Assembly: GCF_009653635.1 (NCBI RefSeq)
Contig: NZ_PPFD01000001.1
Location: forward strand, 249,410-313,409
Direction: 5' to 3'
Length of the DNA: 64,000 nt
Source: Endozoicomonas sp. OPT23
GTDB taxonomy: Bacteria; Pseudomonadota; Gammaproteobacteria; Pseudomonadales; Endozoicomonadaceae
The notes under the pieces are model-generated. The model was not told where the DNA came from and did no database searches. It saw only the letters and a program-made list of their open reading frames with translations. This document shows positions 34,360 through 43,233 of this stretch, piece by piece. The first letter of the stretch is position 1. Every line of letters begins with the position of its first letter. The translations under genes were made by a program, and so were the position numbers.

Positions 34360-35585
34360 TGAGCAAACAGCATGATCGGCTGCAGCGAATAGAAGCGGGC
34401 AATAACCAGTTACTGATGGCTGGTAAGACAGCCGAAGAACTGTCTGCAATTGCTGGTGGTACACCTTTTTATATCTACGACAGGCGTCAGTTAGTAGAGA
34501 GAGTTGAGTCTTTGAGAGGCCAGATGCCATCAGCTTTGAAGTTGCACTATGCAATGAAAGCTAACCCTATGCCGGCTCTGGTTCAGTTTATGGGAAGTCT
34601 GGTGGATGGGTTAGATGTAGCTTCTCACCGTGAAATGCTGGTTGCACTTGGTTCGGGTGTAACGCCTGAAAATATCAGTTTCGCTGGCCCTGCCAAGCGG
34701 GAAGAAGAGCTTCGGGCAGCCGTTGCAGCAGGCATTATCATAAATGTTGAATCAGAGCTGGAGTTGGAACGGCTGTATAGTATTTCTGAATCAGCAGGCA
34801 TTCTTCCCAAAGTAGCTTTTCGAGTAAATCCTGATTTCGAACTGAAATCATCCGGTATGAAAATGGCTGGTGGACCTAAGCAGTTTGGTATTGATGCTGA
34901 ACGAATGCCTGATCTGCTGAAAGAATTGAAGACAGATAAAGTAGAGTTATGCGGTTTTCATATTTTTTCCGGCTCCCAGAACCTGAAAACTGAGTCTCTC
35001 ATTGAAGCGCATGATAAAACCTTTGAATTAGCGGAAAAGTTGGTTTCGTTATCACCGGTCAAAATTAGGCATGTCAATATTGGCGGTGGACTGGGAATTC
35101 CCTATTTTCCTGGCGAGAAAGCTCTGGATGTTCAGCCTGTTGCTGAAAACCTTGAAAGGCTGTTGTCAGCCAGAAAAGAAACATGGCTGGAGACAGAAGT
35201 CGTTATGGAGCTGGGGCGTTATTTCGTCGGTGAGGCTGGTTATTACGTCTGCCAGATTACCGATAAAAAAGTATCCAGAGGTCAGACTTTTCTTATGACC
35301 GATGGCGGTCTGCATCATCATCTTTCTAATTCAGGTAACTTTGGACAGGTCATTCGCAAGAACTATCCAGTAGTGATAGCAAACAGGCTTGAATCAGAAG
35401 AAAAGGAAAAAGTAGAGATTGCAGGACCTCTCTGTACGCCACTGGATATAGTTGGCGCTAAAATGGAGCTACCAAAAGCAGAAGTCGGTGACTATGTTGC
35501 TGTTCTTCAATCAGGTGCTTATGGTGCCAGTGCCAGCCCCCAGGCTTTTTTGAGTCACCCGGAAGTTAAGGAGCTGTTTCTCTGA
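34359..35585 (+). CDS. PLP-dependent fold-III decarboxylase (exosortase-associated type)
   Basis: A 408-residue member of the alanine-racemase-like, diaminopimelate/ornithine decarboxylase superfamily. The PLP Lys is residue 67 in LKLHYAMKANPMPAL. Further marks are FAGPAKREEEL, GFHIFSGSQNL, the Gly-rich phosphate loop NIGGGLGIPY, and the second-subunit active-site Cys in AGPLCTPLDIVG. It resembles the decarboxylase paired with the acyl ligase and a carrier protein in exosortase loci. It may act on an amino acid tethered to that carrier, but substrate and product are unknown. It is translationally coupled to both neighbours through TGATG overlaps. Confidence 0.85.
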   Translation: MSKQHDRLQRIEAGNNQLLMAGKTAEELSAIAGGTPFYIYDRRQLVERVESLRGQMPSALKLHYAMKANPMPALVQFMGSLVDGLDVASHREMLVALGSGVTPENISFAGPAKREEELRAAVAAGIIINVESELELERLYSISESAGILPKVAFRVNPDFELKSSGMKMAGGPKQFGIDAERMPDLLKELKTDKVELCGFHIFSGSQNLKTESLIEAHDKTFELAEKLVSLSPVKIRHVNIGGGLGIPYFPGEKALDVQPVAENLERLLSARKETWLETEVVMELGRYFVGEAGYYVCQITDKKVSRGQTFLMTDGGLHHHLSNSGNFGQVIRKNYPVVIANRLESEEKEKVEIAGPLCTPLDIVGAKMELPKAEVGDYVAVLQSGAYGASASPQAFLSHPEVKELFL

Positions 35586-36442
35586 TGTCAGAAATGGCCA
35601 AGCCAAAAAAAGCGAAAGTTCGTCCTGCTACCGCTGATGATTTCGATGCTGTTTATCCTTTGCTGCGGGAGTTAAACAGCACCCGCTTTAGCCGTGAAAT
35701 CTGGCAGCGACTGTTTACCAACCTCTGGGAACGGGAAAACTGGTCCCCTGGTTATGTTCTGGATAATGGTGAAAGGATTGTAGGTTTTCTCGGCGCACTT
35801 TTTTACAAAACAGAGCTAAATGGTGAAGACCATACAGTTTGTAACCTGACAGCCTGGATTGTTGAAGACGCTTATCGCAGCAATTCAATTATGCTGTTAA
35901 TGCCATTTCTGAAAATGAAGCAGACAACTCTGACAAGCCTGACATCGTCACGAGAGGCCTACAAAGTTTATAAAAAACTTGGCTTTAGGGATATTGAGCA
36001 AGCAAGCAGGATTCTCTACCCAGTACCTTCCCTGTGCAACTCGTTTAAAGTGCTTACATCAGAAGATGAAGTCAAACCTTTGCTAAGAAAGGACGAGCTG
36101 GAGTGCTATCAAAATCATCAGTGTCTGGATATAGCACAGCTAGTCATCACTGATGGCAGTGAATCCTGTTTTTTACAAATTACTCGTAGACTAGGACGGG
36201 GCCAGATTCAAAAGGTCAGTAACCCTGAGTTTTTTCAGCGAGTGATTGGCAAAGTTTGCAGAAAGGTCTGTCGAGCCATTGATGTAAATAGCTTGCAGGT
36301 AGATGAGAGATTTTTGGCAGGTAAGTCTGTTTTGCTATCCAGAAAGAAGTGTTTTCCTCAGGAAAAGCAGGCAAAAGGTGCATTGAGCGATATGTTGATT
36401 GATGGTGCTTATTCGGAGTTGTCAGTTCTGGCTACACCCTGA
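35585..36442 (+). CDS. GNAT-like acyltransferase
   Basis: A 285-residue protein with an N-terminal GNAT-type fold: KVRPATADDFDAVYPLLREL, then WSPGYVLDNGERIVGFLGALFY, VEDAYRSNSIMLLMPFL where the acyl-CoA loop should be, and SREAYKVYKKLGFRDIE as the usual terminal motif. The second half (about 150-285) has no resemblance I recognise. As third gene of the ligase/decarboxylase operon it may acylate the product or transfer the carrier-bound group. The canonical R/QxxGxG/A loop is degenerate, so catalytic activity is uncertain. Confidence 0.65.
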   Translation: MSEMAKPKKAKVRPATADDFDAVYPLLRELNSTRFSREIWQRLFTNLWERENWSPGYVLDNGERIVGFLGALFYKTELNGEDHTVCNLTAWIVEDAYRSNSIMLLMPFLKMKQTTLTSLTSSREAYKVYKKLGFRDIEQASRILYPVPSLCNSFKVLTSEDEVKPLLRKDELECYQNHQCLDIAQLVITDGSESCFLQITRRLGRGQIQKVSNPEFFQRVIGKVCRKVCRAIDVNSLQVDERFLAGKSVLLSRKKCFPQEKQAKGALSDMLIDGAYSELSVLATP

Positions 36443-36451
36443 GGTGTAGCC
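36430..36451. terminator. Convergent hairpin containing the stop codon of the GNAT gene
   Basis: The perfect 9-bp arms GGCTACACC / GGTGTAGCC enclose the tetraloop CTGA, which includes the TGA stop codon. It lies 8 bases before the stop codon of the convergent carrier-protein gene. There is no U-tract. Confidence 0.6.
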
Positions 36452-36458
36452 ATCGAAC

Positions 36459-36701
36459 TTAGTTGGATGCTTTCTTGATGTAGTCCAGAAGGCTACCAAC
36501 AGTCTCAAAGATAGTAGCATCGATGTCGTCATCTGCGACGTTAATACCAAAAGATTCTTCAAGTGCAGTGATGACTCCTACTACAGCCATGGAGTCAAAC
36601 TCAGGAAGAGCCCCCAGTAGTTCGGTAGATTCGTCAAAAGCCTCAGTGTCGATTTCGAGGATATCGGCAAGGAGTGGTTTCAGTTCGTCGATATTTGCCA
36701 T
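36459..36701 (-). CDS. Acyl carrier protein
   Basis: An 80-residue acidic four-helix carrier protein. Ser37 in LPEFDSMAVVGVI is the 4'-phosphopantetheine attachment site (DS motif). The helix II-III segment EESFGINVADDDIDATIF and the terminal GSLLDYIKK are typical. It is not the fatty-acid AcpP, which has DSLDTVE. It probably serves the convergent ligase/decarboxylase operon, although it is transcribed with the LPS genes on the minus strand. The 97-bp gap to the kinase gene could hold its own promoter. GGAATAAAG precedes the ATG. Confidence 0.9.
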   Translation of the reverse strand: MANIDELKPLLADILEIDTEAFDESTELLGALPEFDSMAVVGVITALEESFGINVADDDIDATIFETVGSLLDYIKKASN

Positions 36702-36798
36702 CTTTATTCCAGGAGCACCAGTAATTCTGGCTTTTACCAGTCAAAATAATGCCGGCCACTGTAAAGAGTTTTATTCAGCTCTGCAAGGTTGAGACGGG

Positions 36799-37464
36799 TT
36801 ATCTGCCGTATTCAAGCTGTTCATAAAAGCCTTGCCACTCAGCTGCTGAGAGCAACCCGGACTCATACATGTCACGTTTAAGAACCTGAATTTTCACCTT
36901 CAACTTGTGGTTCAGCTTCTTCAAAGAACGAATGTACTTCAATCCAGTATCAATCCAGCAAACGTCACCATCAATGGTGGACATCACGTTTTGGAAATGA
37001 AGATCCCTGTAGATAGCTCCATGGCTGGCCATCAGGTTAATATCGCTAGCTACCTGCTTGAGGATTGAATCGAGTTTACCATTGAGCCTGAACTCAGCGG
37101 TATGATGCTCTATAGGAAGGTGGTCTCGCAAATTTTCAATAATCAGTAATTCATTAGCGGTGTTACTGAGAGGTGCGACACCCCAGAATTTTATCTTAGG
37201 AACAGTTACACCAATTTTTTTGAGAAAACGATTACCTTTGATTTCATCATACGACTTTGATCGAGATGTCATTAACCTGAAATTATCACGGAAGAAGTGA
37301 CTGACTTTTACCGTTTTGTATACGTTTTCCTCACACTTATAAACTCTGGAATACATGCTTTCATAGATTTTCTCAGGAGGCTGAATATACTTCTTTCCCT
37401 GGTATTTTCTTATCTTTCTTCCGTAAAATTTCTGGTTGTTAAAGACTAGATTCTTATGACTCAT
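36799..37464 (-). CDS. LPS-core kinase, RfaY/WaaP-like
   Basis: A 221-residue small kinase-fold protein. The catalytic loop is GAIYRDLHFQNVM (about 148-160, D and N conserved) and the metal-binding Asp follows in VCWIDTGLKY. An N-lobe Lys lies in ENVYKTVKVSHFF. This matches the RfaY/InaA group that phosphorylates core heptose residues. Its start overlaps the end of the deacetylase gene by 11 bases. It is the promoter-distal end of the long LPS gene string apart from the carrier protein. Confidence 0.7.
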   Translation of the reverse strand: MSHKNLVFNNQKFYGRKIRKYQGKKYIQPPEKIYESMYSRVYKCEENVYKTVKVSHFFRDNFRLMTSRSKSYDEIKGNRFLKKIGVTVPKIKFWGVAPLSNTANELLIIENLRDHLPIEHHTAEFRLNGKLDSILKQVASDINLMASHGAIYRDLHFQNVMSTIDGDVCWIDTGLKYIRSLKKLNHKLKVKIQVLKRDMYESGLLSAAEWQGFYEQLEYGR

Positions 37465-38842
37465 GTTCTATTTTTGACAAACTCTTAACAATAAATATTT
37501 CATTAGCCCTTACGGCTTTTCTGAAGTAGGGATCATGACCGTATGATGGGGTCTTTCGTCCAATAAACCAAGACTGTAGTTTCGCTCTGAGCCATTTCTT
37601 CGCTTTTACTGGGCGACGAAGATCATGCATCATTTCGAGAGCGACTGCTTTATTCAGCTGTACTTCTTCAGAGAGAGTGAATGAATAGACACTGCCTACA
37701 GTCAGCTCTTCCTTAATCGGTGGCAGGCTTGTCAAGCTATGTGCAGGACCAAAAGGAAACATATCAGTCGTTTCAAGATGGTTTGCGTAACAGAGTAGAT
37801 GGCCAGGTCTGTGAGTCGTTAGAGTTAGTGCCTCTTCTACGGCATAGGTCGCAGCCTTGTGGTCAGGGTGTGAATCTATGACCGTGTGAGGGGTGACGAT
37901 TGCCGTTGGCTTTATATCGTCTATGAGCTCTTGAAGATCTGATACCAGATTATTCCAGGTTGGCTTGCCATCAGAGTCTGATGCGAGCTGACGTGTATTA
38001 AACTTTCTGAAGAAACGAGTATCATCCAGATCGGCAGTATGAGAAGGGAAAGACTTATTTTTATTCTGCTGCATTGGAGAAAGCTGCATGCAGAAATAAC
38101 CAAGGTTAATAGAGTTTGTAAAAAGCTGTTTTCCCCATAGAGGTACAGACAAACTGTCCCAGATTCTTACCAGCCCTTTCAGACGAGATGCCTTAACAGG
38201 ATCAGAAGAAAAATGCTTGAATGTTTCAGGCTCAATCTCACCAGCAGTCAGGGTGACAATATGAGACTCTGTGCTTTGGTAAAGGCCAAAGGCTGCTATT
38301 TCTGCATCGTCAGCGTGGGGGGCAATTACCAAGAGGTTACTGGTATTGACCTCATTATTATCGAACGTATATAGATCAAGCTTTTCATTAACCCGGCAGT
38401 GAGCAGCACTTAACTGTAAGCTGAAGTCTGTTTCTCCCGATGAATCCTGTAATAAGGGAGATATATCTATGTACTTGTAACCGTTGAGACCCCGTTCAAA
38501 ATAAACGTTAAGGACTCTATGTTCTGATTGGATGATCAGGTGTGGGTCGAAGAAATAACCAGTAAAAGAAGAAGCTACTTTTGCTTTGATTAGAGTAGAA
38601 CAATTTTCGTGCTCGCCATTAACTCTTATCTGATTACCTTTAAAAGTGAGAGACTGTGGAGTATGACCTTCCAATCGGAAATTAGTATCACTATTTCTTT
38701 TGTACCAGATGTGGTCAGAAAAAAAGAGGTTGGATATAAGCCATCCACTTAGTAGTACCAGAAAACAGAGAGCTGGATTTATGAATATCGTTGTGACTAC
38801 AAGAACAGCTGCAAAAATAAAGGCAGTTTTATTAGCTTTCAT
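37454..38842 (-). CDS. PIG-L/LmbE de-N-acetylase, DnpA-like
   Basis: A 462-residue protein with one or two N-terminal membrane helices (about 8-38), a beta-rich segment of ~110 residues, and then a PIG-L domain. The domain shows the metal-binding LLVIAPHADDAEIAAFG (AHxDDxE) at about 171-187 and the second histidine motif THTVIDSHPDHKAA. These zinc enzymes remove N-acetyl groups from sugars. P. aeruginosa DnpA (about the same length) lies in the LPS-core gene cluster and affects antibiotic tolerance, so this is likely its counterpart. It overlaps both neighbours by 11 bases. Confidence 0.82.
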   Translation of the reverse strand: MKANKTAFIFAAVLVVTTIFINPALCFLVLLSGWLISNLFFSDHIWYKRNSDTNFRLEGHTPQSLTFKGNQIRVNGEHENCSTLIKAKVASSFTGYFFDPHLIIQSEHRVLNVYFERGLNGYKYIDISPLLQDSSGETDFSLQLSAAHCRVNEKLDLYTFDNNEVNTSNLLVIAPHADDAEIAAFGLYQSTESHIVTLTAGEIEPETFKHFSSDPVKASRLKGLVRIWDSLSVPLWGKQLFTNSINLGYFCMQLSPMQQNKNKSFPSHTADLDDTRFFRKFNTRQLASDSDGKPTWNNLVSDLQELIDDIKPTAIVTPHTVIDSHPDHKAATYAVEEALTLTTHRPGHLLCYANHLETTDMFPFGPAHSLTSLPPIKEELTVGSVYSFTLSEEVQLNKAVALEMMHDLRRPVKAKKWLRAKLQSWFIGRKTPSYGHDPYFRKAVRANEIFIVKSLSKIEHES

Positions 38843-39590
38843 TGCTTTTTCTTGTCTTGTAAGACTGAGCTTTATAATATGCTATTTTCATCAGACTAGT
38901 GATATCAGTAGACAGACCGGTCTTAAATAGATATCTGGAAAAGTTACTAAGGGTGCCCTTCTTTTTTCTGTTCCAACTGCCATCGAATAGGTGCTTTGCA
39001 TATACTACTTCAGGCATTTCTGTATTGTATTTACTGGTACCGAAAGTACCAATTGGTAGTTTGCACTCATTATTGATGATCTCTTTTTGATTTTCTTCTG
39101 AAAAATTATGTTCTAAGAGAAACTGGCTAACAAAATTAACATTAACAAATGATTTAGCGTCTGAGCTATCGAACGTCAAATTATCATATAAATTCAGCAT
39201 TTTTTCTGTCAACCAGTGCTCTTTGTGACACCCGATTGCTGATGTTCCAAAACGCCCTTTATCCTCAAGACCGATAAAAAAATCAAAGGAAAGCAAAGGA
39301 ATGAAATCTTTGTAAACTTCTACGTCAGTATCAAGGTAGATTCCACCGTATTTATTTAATGCATACATGCGCACATAATCAGATACAAATGCAAACATTC
39401 CTGCTTGATATGCAGCTGAGACAAAGGGATGGTTCTTAATGTCAAAGCTATCCTCATTCCAAAACCTGATCTCATAGTCTGATAGGTGATGCTTCCATGA
39501 AGAAATACAGCGCTTGATAGTTAGGCTGTAATCGGCTGGGCCAAACCAGCAGAAATGCACAATTTTGGGGATTTTATTGTTATCAAACAT
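38832..39590 (-). CDS. DXD-type glycosyltransferase (OCH1/capsular sugar family)
   Basis: A 252-residue GT-A enzyme. It begins IPKIVHFCWFGP and has the signature FVSDYVRMYALNKYGGIYLDTDVEVYKDF with the DXD metal motif at about residues 97-99, as in the sugar-transferase DXD family. It probably adds a hexose to core or O-antigen. It is A+T-rich relative to the flanking core genes. It overlaps the O-antigen polymerase/ligase gene by 8 bases and the deacetylase gene by 11. Confidence 0.85.
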   Translation of the reverse strand: MFDNNKIPKIVHFCWFGPADYSLTIKRCISSWKHHLSDYEIRFWNEDSFDIKNHPFVSAAYQAGMFAFVSDYVRMYALNKYGGIYLDTDVEVYKDFIPLLSFDFFIGLEDKGRFGTSAIGCHKEHWLTEKMLNLYDNLTFDSSDAKSFVNVNFVSQFLLEHNFSEENQKEIINNECKLPIGTFGTSKYNTEMPEVVYAKHLFDGSWNRKKKGTLSNFSRYLFKTGLSTDITSLMKIAYYKAQSYKTRKSNES

Positions 39591-40857
39591 GCAGTGACTG
39601 CTCTTCTTCTAAACTTTCTTTGATGTTTTGTTGTCTAATCGATGCGAGTAATAGACCTACAGGAAGCCATAAGAAGACATAATACGCATGTGGTCTATAG
39701 ACGATTATATGGACATCGGATGCCATTCCAACGAAATTGAATGACAATAATGCTAGCCCAGCTAGCAAGAGTGGAGTTTTTGGTGTTGAAAAAAATTTTA
39801 TAATCAGCAATGACATAGCAAGAAGATATAAACTCACACCGATCAAGCCAGATTCATAAATAATAAGAACAAAGCCGCTATGTGGGTGATGTGCAGTGAA
39901 GTTTATAATCGGGTTAAAAATTGACATCTCTGCATCAGCGCCAAAACCAACAAGTGGTGATGTTGCAAGTACTGCTGACAATGCATTTTCCCAAATAAAC
40001 CAACGATTACTGGTAATTGATGCCAAGATTTGATCTGTTGCCTCAAGAGAGATTGTTGATGCGCTTAAGTCGGTTGCTTCCCATATAAAAAGAGCTATGC
40101 CTAAAGCAGTGAATAGAGAGATTGGTCGTATTAATTTAGGTGATGATGCTATGAGAAATACTACACTACCAATAATAACACCGAGCAGAGCTAATCGGGT
40201 CCCTGTGTAATAAGTTGCTGCCAAACATAAGAGAAATGCCACCAGAAAAATATACTTGCTATTGCCTTTTATAGAAATCATCCGGCTGAAGGACAGAACA
40301 GTAAACGCACCATAGAATAACCCTGCCTGTATGGAGGTACTGAATTGACCGTATTCTCCGTATAACATCGACTCGAGCCTAAAAGATCGATACTTCCAAC
40401 TGAATCCATACTTTTCAAAATTAAAATAAAGCGTGATTATAGCGGCGATGCTAATCACTACAATAGCGGTATCCAGTGCTTTTTTCATATGTGACCCGTT
40501 TTTATAACTGGTAGTGATGACTATTGCAGCTAGGTACACAAAAACATATAAAGCATTTCTAACATAGTCGGTTACGACAGATGTTTTATGGCTAGTTGAC
40601 CATAATGATGTGAGAGAAAACCATATAATGAATATGGTAATTAATATCTCTTGCTTATTATAAAAAATACTTCTGTAGTTGGATATGTTGAAGACAAGGT
40701 AAAGAATGGTGGGGAGCATTAACCATAGGTTTGTCTGGGCAGCTTGCCCACTACCTGATTCAAGCCACATCAGTGATGATAGTTGTACAAAAATACCTAT
40801 TGATATCCATATAATGAGGAAATTGTTAACGTTACATCTTGTCGGCATTGTCGGCAT
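39583..40857 (-). CDS. O-antigen ligase/polymerase, Wzy_C family membrane protein
   Basis: A 424-residue polytopic protein with roughly 10-12 membrane helices. The periplasmic loop holds TAHHPHSGFVLIIYESGLIG, fitting the H-x-x-L...E-x-G-x-x-G motif of the WaaL/Wzy_C family. WaaL (ligation of O-antigen to core) is favoured by the position among core genes, but a Wzy polymerase cannot be excluded. Two in-frame ATGs, created by a 9-bp duplication (TGTCGGCAT twice at about 40844-40861), give MPTMPT at the start. The gene is AT-rich, consistent with transfer. Confidence 0.82.
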   Translation of the reverse strand: MPTMPTRCNVNNFLIIWISIGIFVQLSSLMWLESGSGQAAQTNLWLMLPTILYLVFNISNYRSIFYNKQEILITIFIIWFSLTSLWSTSHKTSVVTDYVRNALYVFVYLAAIVITTSYKNGSHMKKALDTAIVVISIAAIITLYFNFEKYGFSWKYRSFRLESMLYGEYGQFSTSIQAGLFYGAFTVLSFSRMISIKGNSKYIFLVAFLLCLAATYYTGTRLALLGVIIGSVVFLIASSPKLIRPISLFTALGIALFIWEATDLSASTISLEATDQILASITSNRWFIWENALSAVLATSPLVGFGADAEMSIFNPIINFTAHHPHSGFVLIIYESGLIGVSLYLLAMSLLIIKFFSTPKTPLLLAGLALLSFNFVGMASDVHIIVYRPHAYYVFLWLPVGLLLASIRQQNIKESLEEEQSLHV

Positions 40858-40870
40858 TGTTGGGTTTTCT

Positions 40871-42112
40871 TTAGTAGGTAGAATCTAAGGCTAGATTAGA
40901 GTGTGAATATGTACTATCTAATATTGAAGAAATTAATATTGAACATTCTTGCAGACCAGATGCACCATTATTAAGATGGTATTCCGACAATTTTTCAGTC
41001 ATGTCAATATAAGTTATGTAATTAGACTCTATTTCCCTGATTTTTTTCTCTAGAGACTTTAAGTCGTAACATCTATCTCCAAGGAATTTCTCAAGTGAGA
41101 AAATGTCAGTAGTCTTATACATATTAAGAAATGCTATTGGACGTTTTGCTAGGGAAGCCTCGAGTATTGCATTAGATTCAATGGATATGACAATACTGCA
41201 CTTAACTAAAGTTTGTGCCAAATTGATATCACTAGCGAGTAAAGTTATTTGATTTGAACTTGATTCTGCGGTTCTCCAAAATTCAGATTGACTTCGTGGA
41301 TGCGGTTTAATAAAAAGCTGGTACTCAGGGTTGTTTAGAATCCAGTTAAGAGTAATCTGATAGTTACTTTGAGCTAGAGCTGTTTTTTCTCTATCAGGCC
41401 CCATGCCTAGAAGTAGGACTTTTTTATTTGATTCTGGAAGAGCTGGAATATCATAACTCTCATCAATCATATGTGAACCAGAAAGAACTATCTCAGATGT
41501 ACCATATATATTTTTGTATTGTCTCAAGCTTTCAAGAGAGCTTTCTCCAAACAAGAAATAATAGTCATAGTCGTTCATGGTAAACTGCCAGTCATATTCC
41601 GTCGTTGTAGCATGAGCGAGCTGAATCAGCTTGCCGCCCCTTTTGTTAATAGCTTCACGCAGGAAAGGGGCCATCAGCATGCCGTTTCTATCATTTAGGA
41701 TGATTTTTGGGTTGTATGTCTCTATCAGATATTCGGCATAAGCGGCATAATAATAAAAGCGCAGTGGTATTGACGATTTTGGCTTTGATAATAAATGTTT
41801 TGAAATGACACTCCATTTTTTTTGGAAGCCAGTTTCTGATATTGTAAAGCCTTTCTTATTGAGGTTTTTTTTTAGTTTCTTTTTTCGGTTTAGGTTTATT
41901 ATTTTTTCTGAGTGTTGGAATATTAGTATATCTGAATTTATTTTTTCTTCTTTCTTTTTTATAAAGTAAGAAATCAGAAATGCAAAAAAACCAAGTAGCA
42001 AGTTTTCTGTTTTTTCCTGATAGTGCTTAATGTATCGTTTGATTCCAGATCGCCTGTTAAATATAATATCTTTTTGATATTTTTCTATTGCGATAAGTTT
42101 TTTTTCTTCCAT
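40871..42112 (-). CDS. Putative GT-B-fold surface-polysaccharide transferase, unassigned
   Basis: A 413-residue protein not recognised with certainty. The C-terminal half reads KVLLLGMGPDREK, YQLFIKPHPRSQSEFW and CSIVISIESNAILEASLAKRPIAFLNMY, like the donor-binding half of CDP-glycerol/sialyl-type GT-B transferases. The N-terminal half has a hydrophobic stretch (LLLGFFAFLISYFI) and poly-Lys patches. Its base composition is the most A+T-rich of the cluster (about 41,800-42,100), unlike core genes at 45-49 kb. Proposed role: transfer of an O-antigen or capsule unit. Confidence 0.5.
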   Translation of the reverse strand: MEEKKLIAIEKYQKDIIFNRRSGIKRYIKHYQEKTENLLLGFFAFLISYFIKKKEEKINSDILIFQHSEKIINLNRKKKLKKNLNKKGFTISETGFQKKWSVISKHLLSKPKSSIPLRFYYYAAYAEYLIETYNPKIILNDRNGMLMAPFLREAINKRGGKLIQLAHATTTEYDWQFTMNDYDYYFLFGESSLESLRQYKNIYGTSEIVLSGSHMIDESYDIPALPESNKKVLLLGMGPDREKTALAQSNYQITLNWILNNPEYQLFIKPHPRSQSEFWRTAESSSNQITLLASDINLAQTLVKCSIVISIESNAILEASLAKRPIAFLNMYKTTDIFSLEKFLGDRCYDLKSLEKKIREIESNYITYIDMTEKLSEYHLNNGASGLQECSILISSILDSTYSHSNLALDSTY

Positions 42113-42125
42113 TGGTTAGTTATAT

Positions 42126-43226
42126 CTAAGTTTTGTTGATGATTGCTTTAAGCTGTACAGAAATCGCTTTATAGGTAAATAAATCTTTGATTCTATCAAT
42201 CATAAATGAGGCTGCAGAAATTTTTTCTTTTTCTGAAGTTTGATAGACATTGATCATTTCCTTAGCTAGTTCATTCGCATCCCCAAAGGTGAAGCTACGG
42301 GCATGTGGACCAACTACTTCAGGTGCACCCCCACAGTTACTAATAATAGTAGGTAAACCTGCTGTCATTGCTTCGAGGAGAACCATGCCAAAAGGTTCAC
42401 GGTCAGACGTTAAAACGAAACTATCAAAGGCTTTGAAATATACTTGGGCATCTTTAACCATACCAAGGAATAAGACTCTATCTCGTACACCCAATGTTTC
42501 TGTTAAGGCCTTTAGCTCTTGCTCAAGCTCACCAGTACCCAAAATTACCAATATGGAATCACTTTCTTCCTGGCATACTTTTGCATAGCCTTTTATAAGT
42601 GTGAACTGATCCTTATCTGGATGCAGCCGCCCTACGTTTGCAAAAATATATTTGTTTTCAGGTAACCCTAGATAAGCTCTTGCTTCAATGGTAGAAACCT
42701 GGTTACTACGCAGGCGTTCATAGTCAATAGCGTTATAGAGAGTGTGTATGCGCTTCTCGCTAAAACCAGGGAGTGACAGCCTGAGATCATCTCTGATGGC
42801 GTTAGAAACACCTAACAGGGATAATTTGTTTTTATACCTGTAGGCGTGAAGCCTGCGGGTTAAACGTTTGTAGTCTCCAAAACAGTGATGTACACCAAAC
42901 ACAGGTATATTTGTCGCTTTATTTGCAATGTATATTGACTTAAAACGATGAGCGATAATGAAATTGTAATCTTCATTCTCACAAATTTTCTTAATTTGTT
43001 TAATCTGTTTTCTTTTTAGTCCACGAATATCTTTGCTGCTGTTTTTTAAAAATATCACATGGTCTGAACACGACTCTTCTGCAATTTGGCTATCTTCATC
43101 TCCCTTAATGTAAACAGTAGTTACTTTATATCCAGCTAACCGAATGGCTGTAGCATACTGTTTTGCAATATCAAGGAATGGAGGGTTGTAGCTATGGCAA
43201 ATTTGAAGGATTGTTTTATCTGTCAT
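42126..43226 (-). CDS. GT4-family glycosyltransferase
   Basis: A 366-residue retaining GT-B enzyme (glycosyl transferases group 1). The C-terminal domain shows YIFANVGRLHPDKDQFTLIKGYAKV and the E-x7-E motif FVLTSDREPFGMVLLEAMTAGLPTI; GAPEVVG follows. The N-terminal acceptor half (ILQICHSYNPPFLDIAKQYA) is typical of LPS/O-antigen mannosyl- or glucosyltransferases. Acceptor and sugar cannot be deduced. It is followed seven bases upstream by the acetyltransferase gene in the same transcript. Confidence 0.9.
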   Translation of the reverse strand: MTDKTILQICHSYNPPFLDIAKQYATAIRLAGYKVTTVYIKGDEDSQIAEESCSDHVIFLKNSSKDIRGLKRKQIKQIKKICENEDYNFIIAHRFKSIYIANKATNIPVFGVHHCFGDYKRLTRRLHAYRYKNKLSLLGVSNAIRDDLRLSLPGFSEKRIHTLYNAIDYERLRSNQVSTIEARAYLGLPENKYIFANVGRLHPDKDQFTLIKGYAKVCQEESDSILVILGTGELEQELKALTETLGVRDRVLFLGMVKDAQVYFKAFDSFVLTSDREPFGMVLLEAMTAGLPTIISNCGGAPEVVGPHARSFTFGDANELAKEMINVYQTSEKEKISAASFMIDRIKDLFTYKAISVQLKAIINKT

Positions 43227-43233
43227 TCGTGAA

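Noticed and set aside
32773-36701. Exosortase/PEP-CTERM system
   Set aside because: The ligase and decarboxylase resemble the exosortase-linked types, but no exosortase, EpsI or PEP-CTERM protein is encoded in the window.
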